Source: CAZVYN01 sp964631125
Lineage (GTDB): Bacteria; Eisenbacteria; RBG-16-71-46; CAIMUX01
Direction: 5' to 3'
NCBI GenBank assembly: GCA_964631125.1
Contig: CAZVYN010000029.1
Coordinates: forward strand, 1-45,862
Length of the DNA: 45,862 nt
Each line of letters starts with the position of its first letter. Position 1 is the stretch's first letter. Below the pieces are notes generated by a model. It did not search any database and was not told the DNA's origin. It saw only the letters and a program-made list of their open reading frames with translations. This document shows, in pieces, positions 23,115 to 32,421 of the stretch. The position numbers and the translations under genes were made by a program.

Positions 23115-24250
23115 CCGAACGACCGACCGTCGCGCATCTCGTCACCCCCTACCTGTTCCTGACCGGCGGCTGGATCCACAGCCAGCTCGTCCACGCGCGC
23201 AGCGTGCGACCGATCGTGGTGACGCAAGGACGCGAGCACGAGTCGCTCTTCCCGTTCACCCCGGTTTACGACCTGGCGCCGCAGGGCGCCGCGAGCCGCG
23301 CGGGCTTCGTGTTCTCGAAATACCTGCTCGGGCAGTACCCAGCCGCGCCGTATCGCCGCGTGCTCGAGCGCGAGGACGTCCGCCTCTGGCACGCCCATCT
23401 CGGCTGGGAAGGGGCGCGCACGGCGCATGTGGCGAAAGATCCGCGCCGTCCCTTCGTCGTCTCGTTCTACGGACGCGACGGGACGATGCTCGCGCGCAAT
23501 CCGTACTGGCGAACGCTCTACCGGCGGCTCTTCGCGCGCGCCGATCGGGTGGTGGCCGAGGGGCCGTTCATGGCCGAAACGCTCGTCTCGATCGGAGCGC
23601 CGCGCGATCGCGTCCGCGTCGTGCACCTCGGCATCCCGCTGGATGAGTTCCCCTATCGCGAACGCACCGCGCCCGAAGATCCGGGAGCGCCGATCGTGGC
23701 GTTGCTGGCGGCGAGCTTCCGCGAGAAGAAGGGGATCGCCTACGCGTTGGAGGCGTTCCGTCGCGTGGCGCCGCGACATCCGCGCGCGCGGTTGCGACTG
23801 CTCGGGGATGGACCGCTCCGCGGAGAGATCGAGCGGCTGGCCGCGACGCCGGAGATCCGCGGGCGAGTGGAGCTGCTGGGCTACCAACCTCCCAACGTCT
23901 ATCGGGCCGAATTGCAGAAGGCCGATCTGTTCCTCGCGCCGAGTGTCCTCGCGCGCGACGGCGATTCCGAAGGGGGCGCACCGGTCTGTCTGCTGGAGGC
24001 GCAGGCCAGTGGGATCCCGGTGCTCGCGTCGACCCATTGCGACATCCCCGAGGTGACGCGCGCGAACGCGAGCGCGCTCCTCGCGCCGGAACGGGACTCA
24101 GAGACGCTCGCCGCGAATTGGGACACGTTGCTCTCCGAACCGCAGCGATGGCCCGCCATGGGCCGCGCGGGACGGGCGCACATCGAGGCCGAGTTCGACA
24201 TCGCCCGCCAGGTCGAGCGGATGGCCGACCTCTATCGCGAACTGCTCTGA
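23111..24250 (+). CDS. GT4-family glycosyltransferase (colanic-acid type)
   Basis: This 379-residue GT-B glycosyltransferase starts MTERPTVAHLVTPYLFLTGG. It resembles colanic-acid/exopolysaccharide GT4 enzymes, with LWHAHLGWEGARTAHVA, IVALLAASFREKKGIAYALEAF, LRLLGDGPLRGEIERL and the donor-site SEGGAPVCLLEAQASGIPV. Its start overlaps the previous glycosyltransferase by four bases, so the acetyltransferase and the two transferases form one operon. Its 3' end overlaps the convergent MFS gene by 19 bases. Sugar donor and acceptor cannot be told from sequence. Confidence 0.9.
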   Translation: MTERPTVAHLVTPYLFLTGGWIHSQLVHARSVRPIVVTQGREHESLFPFTPVYDLAPQGAASRAGFVFSKYLLGQYPAAPYRRVLEREDVRLWHAHLGWEGARTAHVAKDPRRPFVVSFYGRDGTMLARNPYWRTLYRRLFARADRVVAEGPFMAETLVSIGAPRDRVRVVHLGIPLDEFPYRERTAPEDPGAPIVALLAASFREKKGIAYALEAFRRVAPRHPRARLRLLGDGPLRGEIERLAATPEIRGRVELLGYQPPNVYRAELQKADLFLAPSVLARDGDSEGGAPVCLLEAQASGIPVLASTHCDIPEVTRANASALLAPERDSETLAANWDTLLSEPQRWPAMGRAGRAHIEAEFDIARQVERMADLYRELL

Positions 24251-25470
24251 GGGCGCGGGCCCAATCGAGGTCGAGGTCGAGCGAGTGCGAGCGCCACGAG
24301 CAGGAACGGCCCGAGGGCGGAGACCTGGAGCACAGCACTCATCCCGAACCGCTCGACCAACCCGCCGATCCCGAAGGAACCGGCGAGCAATCCGAGCGTC
24401 ACCGCGACGCCGACCGCGCCGGCCGCGCGCTCAGGCGTGGTCGAGCCGCTCGCCGCGGCCGCCGCGAGCACCCACGGGAACGTGGCCGAACAGGCGAGGC
24501 CGGCCAGCAGGTACATCCAGAGGATGAGCCCGGGCTGCGCGATCGAACCGAGCGCCACGAAGAGCAGCGCGATCGCCGCCGCGTGGAGGACGATCTTCGT
24601 GCGGAGTGAACCGAATCCATCGTGCGCGCCGGCCGCGAGCCGTCCGATCGCCATCGCCAGCCAGAAGGCCGAGAGAGCGCGCGCTCCCTCCGCGACGGTG
24701 AGTCCGCGTTCGGTGCTCAGGAAGACAATCGCCCAGGTGGCGAGCGTCGCTTCGGCAAGTCCGTAGAGGAAGGCGGCGACGGCCCAGACGCGCAGCTCGC
24801 CTCCACCTGGAGACGACGCTTGCCGCGTGGCAGTGTTGTCGGCGGCAGCGGCTGTTTCTTCGGTCTCACCGGCCTCATCGCTCTCATCGCTCTCATCGCT
24901 CCACGCGTAGCACGTTGCGAAACGCGCCGTGATCGCCACGCCCAGGAGCACTCCCGCGATCACGCGCACCGAGACGGTCCAGCCGGCCTCGCCGCCGAAT
25001 TGCGCCAAGAGAATCGGGGCCGAAGCAGCGCCCGCGGCCAGCGTCCCGTGCAGCGCGCTCAGCATCCGAGGACGTTGCGCTGGCGCGACGACGTCGAAGA
25101 GGCCGGCGTTGAGGACGAATCCGCTCACGCCGAGACTCGTCCCGAGCAGACCCGAGCAGCCCAGCAGCGCGACAAATGCTCGCGTCTCGAACTGCACGAC
25201 GAGCGGGAGACAGAGCAGCGCGAGACAAGCGGCGAAGAGTCCCACGCTCATCGCGCCGACCCGCCCGATCGCGCGCACGACCGCTTCGCCGACCGCCGAG
25301 GCCACCGCGCTCCCCGCGAGCATCGGCAGGAAGAGCGCGCCGAAGCGACTCTCCGGAATGCCGAGCACCGTTTGCAGAATCGAGGCCGCGGTCACGAACG
25401 ACACGCTCGCCAAGCCCTGGAGCGCGGCGACCACGAAGAGGATCGAGAGTCGCGGGGTCGAACGGATCAC
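24232..25470 (-). CDS. MFS transporter with acidic loop
   Basis: This 412-residue major facilitator protein has 12 predicted helices. The half that starts RLSILFVVAALQGLASVSFV resembles fucose-permease/sugar-type MFS members. The central cytoplasmic loop contains the acidic tandem SDESDESDEAGETEE, encoded by three 9-bp repeats. The C-terminus is Arg/Pro-rich (ARPRPRLGPRPQSSSR). The start overlaps the stop of the M16 peptidase by four bases, so it is the last gene of the rhodanese-M16-MFS operon. Its 3' end overlaps the convergent glycosyltransferase. The substrate is unknown. Confidence 0.83.
   Translation of the reverse strand: MIRSTPRLSILFVVAALQGLASVSFVTAASILQTVLGIPESRFGALFLPMLAGSAVASAVGEAVVRAIGRVGAMSVGLFAACLALLCLPLVVQFETRAFVALLGCSGLLGTSLGVSGFVLNAGLFDVVAPAQRPRMLSALHGTLAAGAASAPILLAQFGGEAGWTVSVRVIAGVLLGVAITARFATCYAWSDESDESDEAGETEETAAAADNTATRQASSPGGGELRVWAVAAFLYGLAEATLATWAIVFLSTERGLTVAEGARALSAFWLAMAIGRLAAGAHDGFGSLRTKIVLHAAAIALLFVALGSIAQPGLILWMYLLAGLACSATFPWVLAAAAASGSTTPERAAGAVGVAVTLGLLAGSFGIGGLVERFGMSAVLQVSALGPFLLVALALARPRPRLGPRPQSSSR
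24874..24900. repeat. Three 9-bp repeats in MFS loop
   Basis: Three exact copies of CTCATCGCT are read on the minus strand as the repeated Ser-Asp-Glu of the acidic cytoplasmic loop. Confidence 0.75.
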
Positions 25471-28145
25471 TGCGATGGGACGGGCGGCGCGCCCGGGAGC
25501 GGGCCGAGCGCCACCCGCGCGTAGCGATCGGCGCTCAGGTACTGCCGGATCGCCTCCTGCACGCGCGCGCTGGGGACCGTCGCGAGCGCGTGTGTGCGCG
25601 CGGGTTCCTCCGACCCGAGACCGGCGCGCTCCGCGAGCGAGATCCGCTGCGCGCGCGCGAGCGGCGTCTGCGTTCCGAGTCGGTACCGCACGGCGACTCG
25701 GCGCCGCGCCGCATCGATCTCGGCTTCGGGTAGCGGCGTGGATGAGAACTGCTGGAACTGCGCGACGAGGTCGGCCGCGATTTCCGAGTACGACTCGGGC
25801 GCGACCTCCATCTCCAGTCGACTCGCGCTCGCCGCCGGACCGTCGATCAGTTCCAGCGCGAATCGGTAGGCGATGCCGCGGCCATAGACGGCGTCGAAGA
25901 AGAGCCGCTCACCGATCGCGCTCACTCCCAGGGAGAGCGACAGGTAGTCAGGCGCCGCGATCCCGGGAGCGCGCCATCCCATTTCGAAGATCATCCGGTG
26001 CTGCGGACTCGACCATCGCTCCTCGAGGATGCCGACCGCCTCCTCCCGCGGCTTGGGCGCGGCGCGCTCGCCCCGCGACAGCCCACCGAACCTCTCTCGC
26101 GCCCATCGCTCGACCCAGACCGGATCCACCGGTCCGACGACGCAGATCGTCATCCGCGCGCCGACCAGATGACGCCGCCAGAACTCGCGCAGATCGATCT
26201 CCGTGATCGCCCCGATCGAGAGCGCGCTGCCGAGCTCCGCATCCTCGAGCGCCGCGTCCAGCCGCGCGCGGACGAACTCTCGCGGACGCTCGCCCCACCG
26301 CGCCCGCTCCCGCTGCAGGCCGCCGCGCACGCGTAGTTGCTCCTCCAGCGGAAAGGTCGGCGCGGTCACCACGTCGGCGAGCAGTTGGAGGGCGGGACGA
26401 TGGAGGGTGGCGAGTCCTTCGAGGGTCACCCGGATCTCTTCGGCTTCGCCATACGTGCGGAGTTCGGCGCCCAGCTCCGCGCTGCGTTGCGCCAGATCGA
26501 CGCCGCCGCGTCCGAGTGCGCCGCGCATCAACAGTCGCGCGCTCACCTCGGCCAGTCCCTCCCTCCCCGCCGGCGCCGCGGCGCGTCCTCCTTCCAATCG
26601 AACGACAGCGCCGACGACCGACGCCGCTGGGTCGACTTCGATCCAGAGAACCGTGTCATTGTCCAACTCGACGCGGGTGCGGCTCGACGGCTCGCGCAAC
26701 TCGGCCAGCGACGGCTGGGCCGAAGTCGACGCTGGAGCTGGCGGAGGCGACTCGATCGAACGCTCGCCCGAAGCCTCGGGCCGAGGCCAGTTTTCCAACG
26801 CGATCGACGGCAAGGCCGGCGCGGCCGAGAGCGGCCGCCCGACCGCGATGTTCATCCGCGCCGCGCCGAGATGGCGGCGCACGGCGCGAGAAAGACCATC
26901 GCGCGTGACCGCGTCGATGCGGGCGAGATCGTCGCGTCCCGCCGTCGTGTCTCCGCGCAGCACCGCGATCGACCGGGCCTGCGCGCGCTCGAAGAAACTC
27001 TGCTGCGCGCGCGCACGCCGACCCAACCAGCTCGACTTCGCGCGCGTCAGTTCATCCGCGAGCGGCGCTTCGTCCATGAGACGCGTGACCTCTCGGCTCA
27101 GCGCCGACAGCGCCGGTTCGACCGCGGTGCGATCGAGCGCCAAGTCGAACGTGAGGTACCCCCCTTCCGTCGCGGCCTCGACGCGCACCTCGATCGCGCC
27201 GACGTCGACTCTTCGCGCGGCGAACGCGCGCGGCAGCCGCGCCGACTCATCCGATGCGAGCAGCTCGACGACCAACTCGAGCGCCGGCAGATCGGCAGCG
27301 TCCGCGGAGGAGATCGGAAACTCGAGCAGGAGCCGCGTCTCGGCCATCGCCAACGGCGTCTCGACGGAGCGCGCGGTGGTGGAGCGCTCGACCTGGGGAG
27401 GTGGCGACGCGCGATCGGGAAGACGCTTCCGCCCTGAGGCCGTGGCTCGGACCCACTCCTCGACCTGGAGCGCGACACGCGTGGTGTCGATGTCACCGAC
27501 GATCGCGAGCGTCATGCCCGCGGGCGCGTAGAACTCGTCGTAGAAACGGCGCACCGTCTCCAACTGGACGGCGTCGAGCGAAACATCGCCGCCGTACGGC
27601 TCGGTCGTCCGGCGCAGCAAGGCATGCAGTTCTCTTTCCGGCGTCCCGCCGAGCGAGCGGAATTCGGAGCGCACGACGCGACGTTCGGCCTCGAAACGCG
27701 CAGGCGTGATCTCGAGCGAGAGCCAGGCATCGATCGAGAGCCGCAGCGCGTCTTCGAAATTCTCCGTCGGGACGGTGAACCCGTAGTTCGTGTATTCCGC
27801 GGTGGTGTATCCCCCGCTCTCCTCGCCGAGCTGTCGAAGAGTCCGGCGATACGCGAGCGGCGCTTGCGCCAGCGAACCGCCCCGGTAGACCAGATGCTCG
27901 GCCAGATGGGCCAATCCCGCCGGATACGACGCGCGCCGCCCGGCGTCGATCCGCACCGCCAGCGCCGCGGCGACGATCGGCTGCGTCGCATCGTGCTCTA
28001 CGACGAGCGTCAATCCGCTGGGGAGCCGCGTGGTTCGCGCCGACGAAGCATCCGCGAACGAAGCTCTAGCCATCGCCAACGTCATCGCCAACGTCATCGC
28101 AAGGCAGAGGGAGGCCGCGAGCACTCGGGCGGACGCGACCGACAT
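25467..28145 (-). CDS. Secreted M16-family zinc peptidase (two-domain, insulinase-like)
   Basis: This 892-residue pitrilysin/insulinase-family protein has an export signal (about 1-31, with a repeated AMTLAMTLAMA core). The active half has the inverted zinc motif HLAEH at residues 80-84 (HxxEH) and a downstream Glu in the FEAERRVVRSEF region. The second M16 half (about 480-892) lacks the motif and is the usual inactive partner lobe, with the M16 Arg-Tyr-type segment AYRFALELIDG. It would degrade peptides in the periplasm or outside. ATG 28145 shares its first base with the rhodanese stop. The frame is open upstream to 28655, but antisense to the divergent gene. Confidence 0.9.
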   Translation of the reverse strand: MSVASARVLAASLCLAMTLAMTLAMARASFADASSARTTRLPSGLTLVVEHDATQPIVAAALAVRIDAGRRASYPAGLAHLAEHLVYRGGSLAQAPLAYRRTLRQLGEESGGYTTAEYTNYGFTVPTENFEDALRLSIDAWLSLEITPARFEAERRVVRSEFRSLGGTPERELHALLRRTTEPYGGDVSLDAVQLETVRRFYDEFYAPAGMTLAIVGDIDTTRVALQVEEWVRATASGRKRLPDRASPPPQVERSTTARSVETPLAMAETRLLLEFPISSADAADLPALELVVELLASDESARLPRAFAARRVDVGAIEVRVEAATEGGYLTFDLALDRTAVEPALSALSREVTRLMDEAPLADELTRAKSSWLGRRARAQQSFFERAQARSIAVLRGDTTAGRDDLARIDAVTRDGLSRAVRRHLGAARMNIAVGRPLSAAPALPSIALENWPRPEASGERSIESPPPAPASTSAQPSLAELREPSSRTRVELDNDTVLWIEVDPAASVVGAVVRLEGGRAAAPAGREGLAEVSARLLMRGALGRGGVDLAQRSAELGAELRTYGEAEEIRVTLEGLATLHRPALQLLADVVTAPTFPLEEQLRVRGGLQRERARWGERPREFVRARLDAALEDAELGSALSIGAITEIDLREFWRRHLVGARMTICVVGPVDPVWVERWARERFGGLSRGERAAPKPREEAVGILEERWSSPQHRMIFEMGWRAPGIAAPDYLSLSLGVSAIGERLFFDAVYGRGIAYRFALELIDGPAASASRLEMEVAPESYSEIAADLVAQFQQFSSTPLPEAEIDAARRRVAVRYRLGTQTPLARAQRISLAERAGLGSEEPARTHALATVPSARVQEAIRQYLSADRYARVALGPLPGAPPVPSQ
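28071..28100. repeat. 12-bp repeats in M16 signal peptide
   Basis: Two full copies and a half of CATCGCCAACGT are read on the minus strand as the repeated Ala-Met-Thr-Leu in the hydrophobic core of the signal peptide. Confidence 0.7.
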
Positions 28146-28510
28146 CAATAGAGGCGCAACTCGGGATCGATCCGCAGGGCCCACTCGTGGATGCCCCCCG
28201 AGAGGTTCCAGACTCGCGGCCGCCCCATCCCCCGCAGGTACGCGGTCGCCTGGTAACTCCTGATCCCGTGGTGACAGAAGACGACGAGGTCGCCCGAAGG
28301 CTCGATCTCTCCCCGCCTCGACGGCAGATCCAGCAGCGGAATGTGCACTGATCCCGGCAATCGGCAGATCTCGAGCTCCATCGGTTCGCGCACATCCAGC
28401 AACACGATCGATTGGCCCGCGTCCAACCGCCGCTTCAGCTCGCGCGATGTCACTTCCCACTCGTCCGGATCGAGCGGAAGGTCGAGCGCGTTGTCCCTCG
28501 GGCGATCCAT
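28145..28510 (-). CDS. Rhodanese-domain protein
   Basis: This is a 121-residue single rhodanese domain. The active-site loop has Cys79 in FCHHGIRS, the C-x-x-G-x-R-S pattern of thiosulfate/persulfide transferases. Family segments are IVLLDVREPMELEICRLPGSVHIPL and VWNLSGGIHEWA. It has no signal peptide, so it acts in the cytoplasm. It is the first gene of an operon with the M16 peptidase (1-base overlap) and the MFS transporter. I chose ATG 28510 because the longer frame runs antisense to the divergent gene. The sulfur acceptor is unknown. Confidence 0.88.
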   Translation of the reverse strand: MDRPRDNALDLPLDPDEWEVTSRELKRRLDAGQSIVLLDVREPMELEICRLPGSVHIPLLDLPSRRGEIEPSGDLVVFCHHGIRSYQATAYLRGMGRPRVWNLSGGIHEWALRIDPELRLY

Positions 28511-28612
28511 CGGGCGGAGAATCGTCGAAGGCTCGCGCCCTGTCCAGCCGACGACGCCGCAGACGACGCCCGCGTTGACCCGGCGCGCCCGCATCCGTAG
28601 GCTCCGCCTTCG

Positions 28613-29281
28613 ATGCCAACACTCCGCCAAGGATCGGCGGGACGCGGCGCCGCAAGGAAGCGGCCCAAACGCACCGGCGCGCAGTTGGACCTCTGGTCCG
28701 GCCCCGCCCCGGGCGGTCGTCCCGATCTCCTGCCGACGAAAGCGCTTGTGCGCCACGCGTCGTGCGCCCGTCTGCTCGACCGCGTCCGCCACGTCCGCGC
28801 CTTCTTCCCCGAGCTCGACGGCGCCAGCCTCAAAGTCGGCCTCACCCGCGCCGCCGCCGGCTTCGCCTCGAGAGAAGAGCGCTACATCTGGATCAACCCC
28901 CACCGACTCACTCTCCACACCATCGCGCACGAACTGACCCACCTGCTCCAGAACGAGGGCCATGTTCCCGGTGGCGAGAAAGCCGCCGACCTCTTCGCCC
29001 TCGCCCGTCACTCGATCTTGGTCGACGACCTGCCGTGTTACCTGCGTTCGCCGCGGTCGCTGAAGCATGCGTGGCTGACGCGTCGGGCAGATGTCTGTCG
29101 GCTTCTCCACCGCACAGCTCGCGATGCCGTCGCCGCCCGCGCGAGCGGCGTGCGGACGTATCTCGTGTGGTTCGAGACCGAGTTGGAAGCGCGGTGGGAG
29201 CGGGAGAGGTTCGTGGACGCCGCGCCGGAGGCGGCAAGTCAGGAGACGTTGTTCGGAGCGCGGGTCTCGAGCGACGCCTAG
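28613..29281 (+). CDS. Putative HEXXH zinc metalloprotein (gluzincin-like)
   Basis: This 222-residue protein of unrecognised family has a zinc-peptidase signature HTIAHELTHLLQ. About 18 residues later it has GGEKAADLFALAR, which supplies an E-x-x-A-D third-ligand pattern as in gluzincins. The N-terminus is basic and has no signal peptide, so it is probably cytoplasmic. The stretch before the motif (SREERYIWINPHRLTLHTI) resembles minimal proteases of the SprT/ImmA kind, but I cannot assign one. It is divergent from the rhodanese gene across about 100 bases. A strong bidirectional terminator follows. Confidence 0.7.
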   Translation: MPTLRQGSAGRGAARKRPKRTGAQLDLWSGPAPGGRPDLLPTKALVRHASCARLLDRVRHVRAFFPELDGASLKVGLTRAAAGFASREERYIWINPHRLTLHTIAHELTHLLQNEGHVPGGEKAADLFALARHSILVDDLPCYLRSPRSLKHAWLTRRADVCRLLHRTARDAVAARASGVRTYLVWFETELEARWERERFVDAAPEAASQETLFGARVSSDA

Positions 29282-29335
29282 GGGCGGCAGCCGATGAGCG
29301 CGCGCACCCGCGCCCGGCTTCCCAACCGAAGCAGA

Positions 29336-29368
29336 AAGAGCCCCCGCGCGTTCGGCGCGGGGGCTCTT
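29336..29368. terminator. Bidirectional hairpin terminator
   Basis: A 14-bp perfect stem pairs AAGAGCCCCCGCGC (29336-29349) with GCGCGGGGGCTCTT (29355-29368), with a 5-base loop. It sits between the convergent HEXXH and CHRD genes. On the minus strand the stem is followed by TCTGC after its T-run; on the plus strand by CGC, so the T-tracts are short. Confidence 0.75.
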
Positions 29369-29424
29369 CGCTACTCAGACTGTTTCAATCCACCTCGCTC
29401 GCTGCTGCGCAGCGAGACTCGGTT

Positions 29425-30876
29425 TTACCGCAGTACCGTCACACCCCGCGACAACCGTCCCTCGGGCGTATCGAGCACGTAGTAGTACACGCCGCTGGCG
29501 ACCGAGCGGCCGGTGGCGTCCGCGCCGTCCCAGGTCACAGTGTGCGAGCCGGCCGCGAAGCTGCGATCGGCGAGCGACTGGACGAGGCGTCCGCTCGCGT
29601 CGTAGATCGCGGCGCGGATCTGCATCTCGCTCGCGAGGGCGAACTGCACGCGGGTCTGGCTCGTCGTCGGGTTGGGCGAAGCCGGCGCCAACTGGATCGA
29701 CGTCGTGCGGACGACGTCGGGCACGTTGGTCGGGATCGGGTTCGGGAAGCGCTGGATCTGGCCGCGGATCTCTCCGCCGCCGAACGCCGCCGAGTGGATG
29801 TTGAAGTAGGTGCGTCCCGCCAGGACGTTCGCGCGGTTCGCGGCGCCGAACGCCCAGACTCCCTGCTTCCGCGCGCCGAGCGGCAAGGCGAGCAACACAC
29901 CAGCGTTCGCTCCTGGAGGCGCGAATCCGTGGATGTGCGCCGCGCTCTCGGCCGCGACGAGCCCCTGGTGACGGAGATCAAAGCCGAGCAGGTTGTTGTC
30001 GCCGTCATAGCTGACGAGCGCCAACCCGGCGGCCGGCGATCCGGTCGGGGGCACTTCCTGCTGATTGTCGATCGGAACAACCATCGGCACGATCTGGGCG
30101 CGGATCTCGCCGCCGCCGAAGACCGCGGAGTGGATGTTCACGTAGGTGCGTCCCTCGAGGATCGCCATCTCGAACGCGTCGGGATAGACCCAAGCGCCGA
30201 TCTTCGGGCTACCCAAGGGAAGCGCAAAGAGTGCGCCCGCGTTCACGCCCGGCATCGCGATGCCGTGGATATGCGCCGCGGTCTCGGCGCCGGCGAGCCC
30301 GCCGAACGCGATGTGGTAGTTCAGCGTGTTCGTGACCGTGTCGATCGTGAAGACGCCCCAGCCGGCGCCGCCGCTACCGTTGGGCGGAACTTCTTGGCCG
30401 CCGTCGAGCTGCGCGTTGAGCGGAACGACCTGGCCGCGGATCTCACCGCCGCCGAAGACAGCGCTGTGGATGTTCACATAGACCAATCCGGCGAGGATGT
30501 TGGCTTCCTGCGCTTCCACGTAGTTCCAGACGCCCGCCTTGACGTTTCCGGCGGGGAGCGCGATGAGGACGCCTGCGTTCGCGCCCGGCGCCGCCATCCC
30601 GTGGAAGTGAGCCGCTGATTCCGCTCCGAGCAGTCCGTTGTAGACAATGCGATAGGTCACGGTGTTCGCGTCGGTATCGATCGTGAACTGTCCGCCGCCA
30701 ATGGCCGGCGATGCGTTCGGCGGCACTTCCTGGGTCCCGTTGAGGACGGCGCTATAGATGAACTCCGCCGCATCCGCGCTGTGTGAGATGCCGAACGCGA
30801 GCGCCGCCGTGGCGACGAGCGTCGGGAAGAACGCGGAACGGTTCCGCTGGATGGCTGGAGAACTGCTGGGATTCAT
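29425..30876 (-). CDS. Secreted protein with three CHRD domains and FlgD-like C-terminus
   Basis: This 483-residue exported protein has a signal peptide to about residue 36 (ending ADAA). Three tandem CHRD domains (about 38-155, 160-285 and 288-400) follow. Each has the family's repeated features: GTQEVPP, AESAAHFHG or AETAAHIHG, a GANAG/GVNAG turn, and VYVNIHSAVFGGGEIRGQ. The C-terminal ~75 residues form a FlgD-like Ig fold (ASPNPTTSQTRVQFALA ... ASGVYYYVLDTPEGRLSRGVTVLR), similar to the subtilisin at 9982. ATG 30876 has AGGGAG upstream. CHRD domains occur in chordin and many bacterial extracellular proteins; their role in bacteria is not settled. The conserved His residues could bind metal (inference). 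Confidence 0.9.
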   Translation of the reverse strand: MNPSSSPAIQRNRSAFFPTLVATAALAFGISHSADAAEFIYSAVLNGTQEVPPNASPAIGGGQFTIDTDANTVTYRIVYNGLLGAESAAHFHGMAAPGANAGVLIALPAGNVKAGVWNYVEAQEANILAGLVYVNIHSAVFGGGEIRGQVVPLNAQLDGGQEVPPNGSGGAGWGVFTIDTVTNTLNYHIAFGGLAGAETAAHIHGIAMPGVNAGALFALPLGSPKIGAWVYPDAFEMAILEGRTYVNIHSAVFGGGEIRAQIVPMVVPIDNQQEVPPTGSPAAGLALVSYDGDNNLLGFDLRHQGLVAAESAAHIHGFAPPGANAGVLLALPLGARKQGVWAFGAANRANVLAGRTYFNIHSAAFGGGEIRGQIQRFPNPIPTNVPDVVRTTSIQLAPASPNPTTSQTRVQFALASEMQIRAAIYDASGRLVQSLADRSFAAGSHTVTWDGADATGRSVASGVYYYVLDTPEGRLSRGVTVLR

Positions 30877-31077
30877 AGACGAATCTCCCTCTCATTGAAT
30901 GAGCAAACGGGGGTGTCTGGGGCGCGACCCCCTCGCCCCGGCGGGGGTTGCATCGCGGGCGGACAAAGGATAGCGCGAAAATTGCGCCTCCTCAAGGCTG
31001 CGTCGTGAGATCGGCCATTTCTCCGCCTCCCGGGGGAAGCGCATCGAGACGACGGCGCCCGTGTTAGTCTGCGCGCC

Positions 31078-32421
31078 ATGCGGCTGGCCCTACCCGATCT
31101 GCTGAGCACCCGCCGCGGGCGACTGACCGCTTTCTTCCTCCTCTACGTGACCGAAGGGATTCCCCTCGGCTTCACCGCCACCGCGATCGGCACCCAGATG
31201 CGCCGTCAGGGGCTCACGCCCGACGTGATCGGCGCATTCGTCGGCTCGCTCTATCTGCCCTGGGCGTTCAAGTGGGCGGCGGGGCCGTTTGTCGACACTT
31301 TCTATTCCGACCGGTTTGGTAGGAGAAGGCTCTGGATCTTCCTGATGCAGCTCGGGATGGTCGCCACTCTGCTGATCGCGCTGCCGATCAACTACACGAC
31401 GCAGCTCGGCCTCTTCACGATGATCATTCTCGCGCACAACGCGTTCGGCGCCACGCAAGACGTCGCTATCGACGCGCTCGCCGTGCAGGTGTTGCCCGAT
31501 CACGAGCGCGGCACGGCGAACGGGTTCATGTTCGCGGGCGCCTCCGTCGGCCAGGCGATCGGCGGATCGGGCGTGCTCTTCCTCTCAGGGGTCGTCCCGT
31601 TCCACATGACCTATCTGTTCGTGGTGGCCGCGATCCTGGTGGTGACGATCTTCGTCGTGCTGCCTCTGAAGGAAACGCCCGGTCCCGCCAAGCCGAAGTC
31701 CGCCGAAGGCGCGCTGACCGCCGTCGGACGCGAGCTCTGGGTGTTCCTGCGCGATTCCTACCGGGCGTTCACCGGCTCGCGCGCCGCTATCGTCGGCGTG
31801 ATCGTCTCGTTGCTGCCACTCGGCGCGTACGCGCTGAGCCTGGCGCTGCAGTCGAATCTGGCGGTCGAGTTGGGCTTCACCGACAACCAGATCGCGCAGC
31901 TCAACCTGTGGTCGACGGTGATCTTCGCCTTCTCCTGCGTCTCGGGCGGATGGCTCTCCGACCGTTTCGGCCGACGCCGCATGCTGGCGCTCTTCGTCTT
32001 CCTCACGGTCATCCCCACGCTCTGGCTCGGCTGGACGATGCAGCAAGCCGGGTGGATCGCTCCGATCGTGCTCGACCAGCCGAATCGGCCGACCCCGTCG
32101 CCCGCCCTCGTGGCCACATTCTGGGCGGCCGTGCTCGCGTACAACGTGTTCCAGGGGCTCTACTACGGCGTCCGCTCCGCGCTCTTCATGGATGTGACGA
32201 CGCCCGCCGTCGCCGCGACCCAGTTCACCGCCTACATGGCGATGGCGAACCTGGTCATCACCTACTCGTCTTGGTGGCAGGGGCTCTCCATCGTGCGCTG
32301 GGGCTATCCCGTCACCCTCGGACTCGACGCCGCCGCCGGGCTGATCTGCCTGTTGTTCCTGCCGTTGATGTCGCTGAGGCCCAAGGTCTCGCCCGCGCTC
32401 CTCTCCTCGAAACTGAGCTGA
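31078..32421 (+). CDS. AmpG-like MFS permease
   Basis: This 447-residue, 12-helix MFS protein resembles the AmpG/PAT group of muropeptide and acyl-CoA transporters. The start LLYVTEGIPLGFTATAIGTQMRRQG, then LPWAFKWAAGPFVDTFYSDRFGRRR and HNAFGATQDVAIDALAVQVLPDHERGTANG, are typical. AmpG imports anhydro-muropeptides for cell-wall recycling. That substrate is possible here but unproven, since no other recycling gene is in the window. It is divergent from the CHRD gene. The stop codon lies inside the first unit of a 10-bp repeat array. Confidence 0.82.
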   Translation: MRLALPDLLSTRRGRLTAFFLLYVTEGIPLGFTATAIGTQMRRQGLTPDVIGAFVGSLYLPWAFKWAAGPFVDTFYSDRFGRRRLWIFLMQLGMVATLLIALPINYTTQLGLFTMIILAHNAFGATQDVAIDALAVQVLPDHERGTANGFMFAGASVGQAIGGSGVLFLSGVVPFHMTYLFVVAAILVVTIFVVLPLKETPGPAKPKSAEGALTAVGRELWVFLRDSYRAFTGSRAAIVGVIVSLLPLGAYALSLALQSNLAVELGFTDNQIAQLNLWSTVIFAFSCVSGGWLSDRFGRRRMLALFVFLTVIPTLWLGWTMQQAGWIAPIVLDQPNRPTPSPALVATFWAAVLAYNVFQGLYYGVRSALFMDVTTPAVAATQFTAYMAMANLVITYSSWWQGLSIVRWGYPVTLGLDAAAGLICLLFLPLMSLRPKVSPALLSSKLS

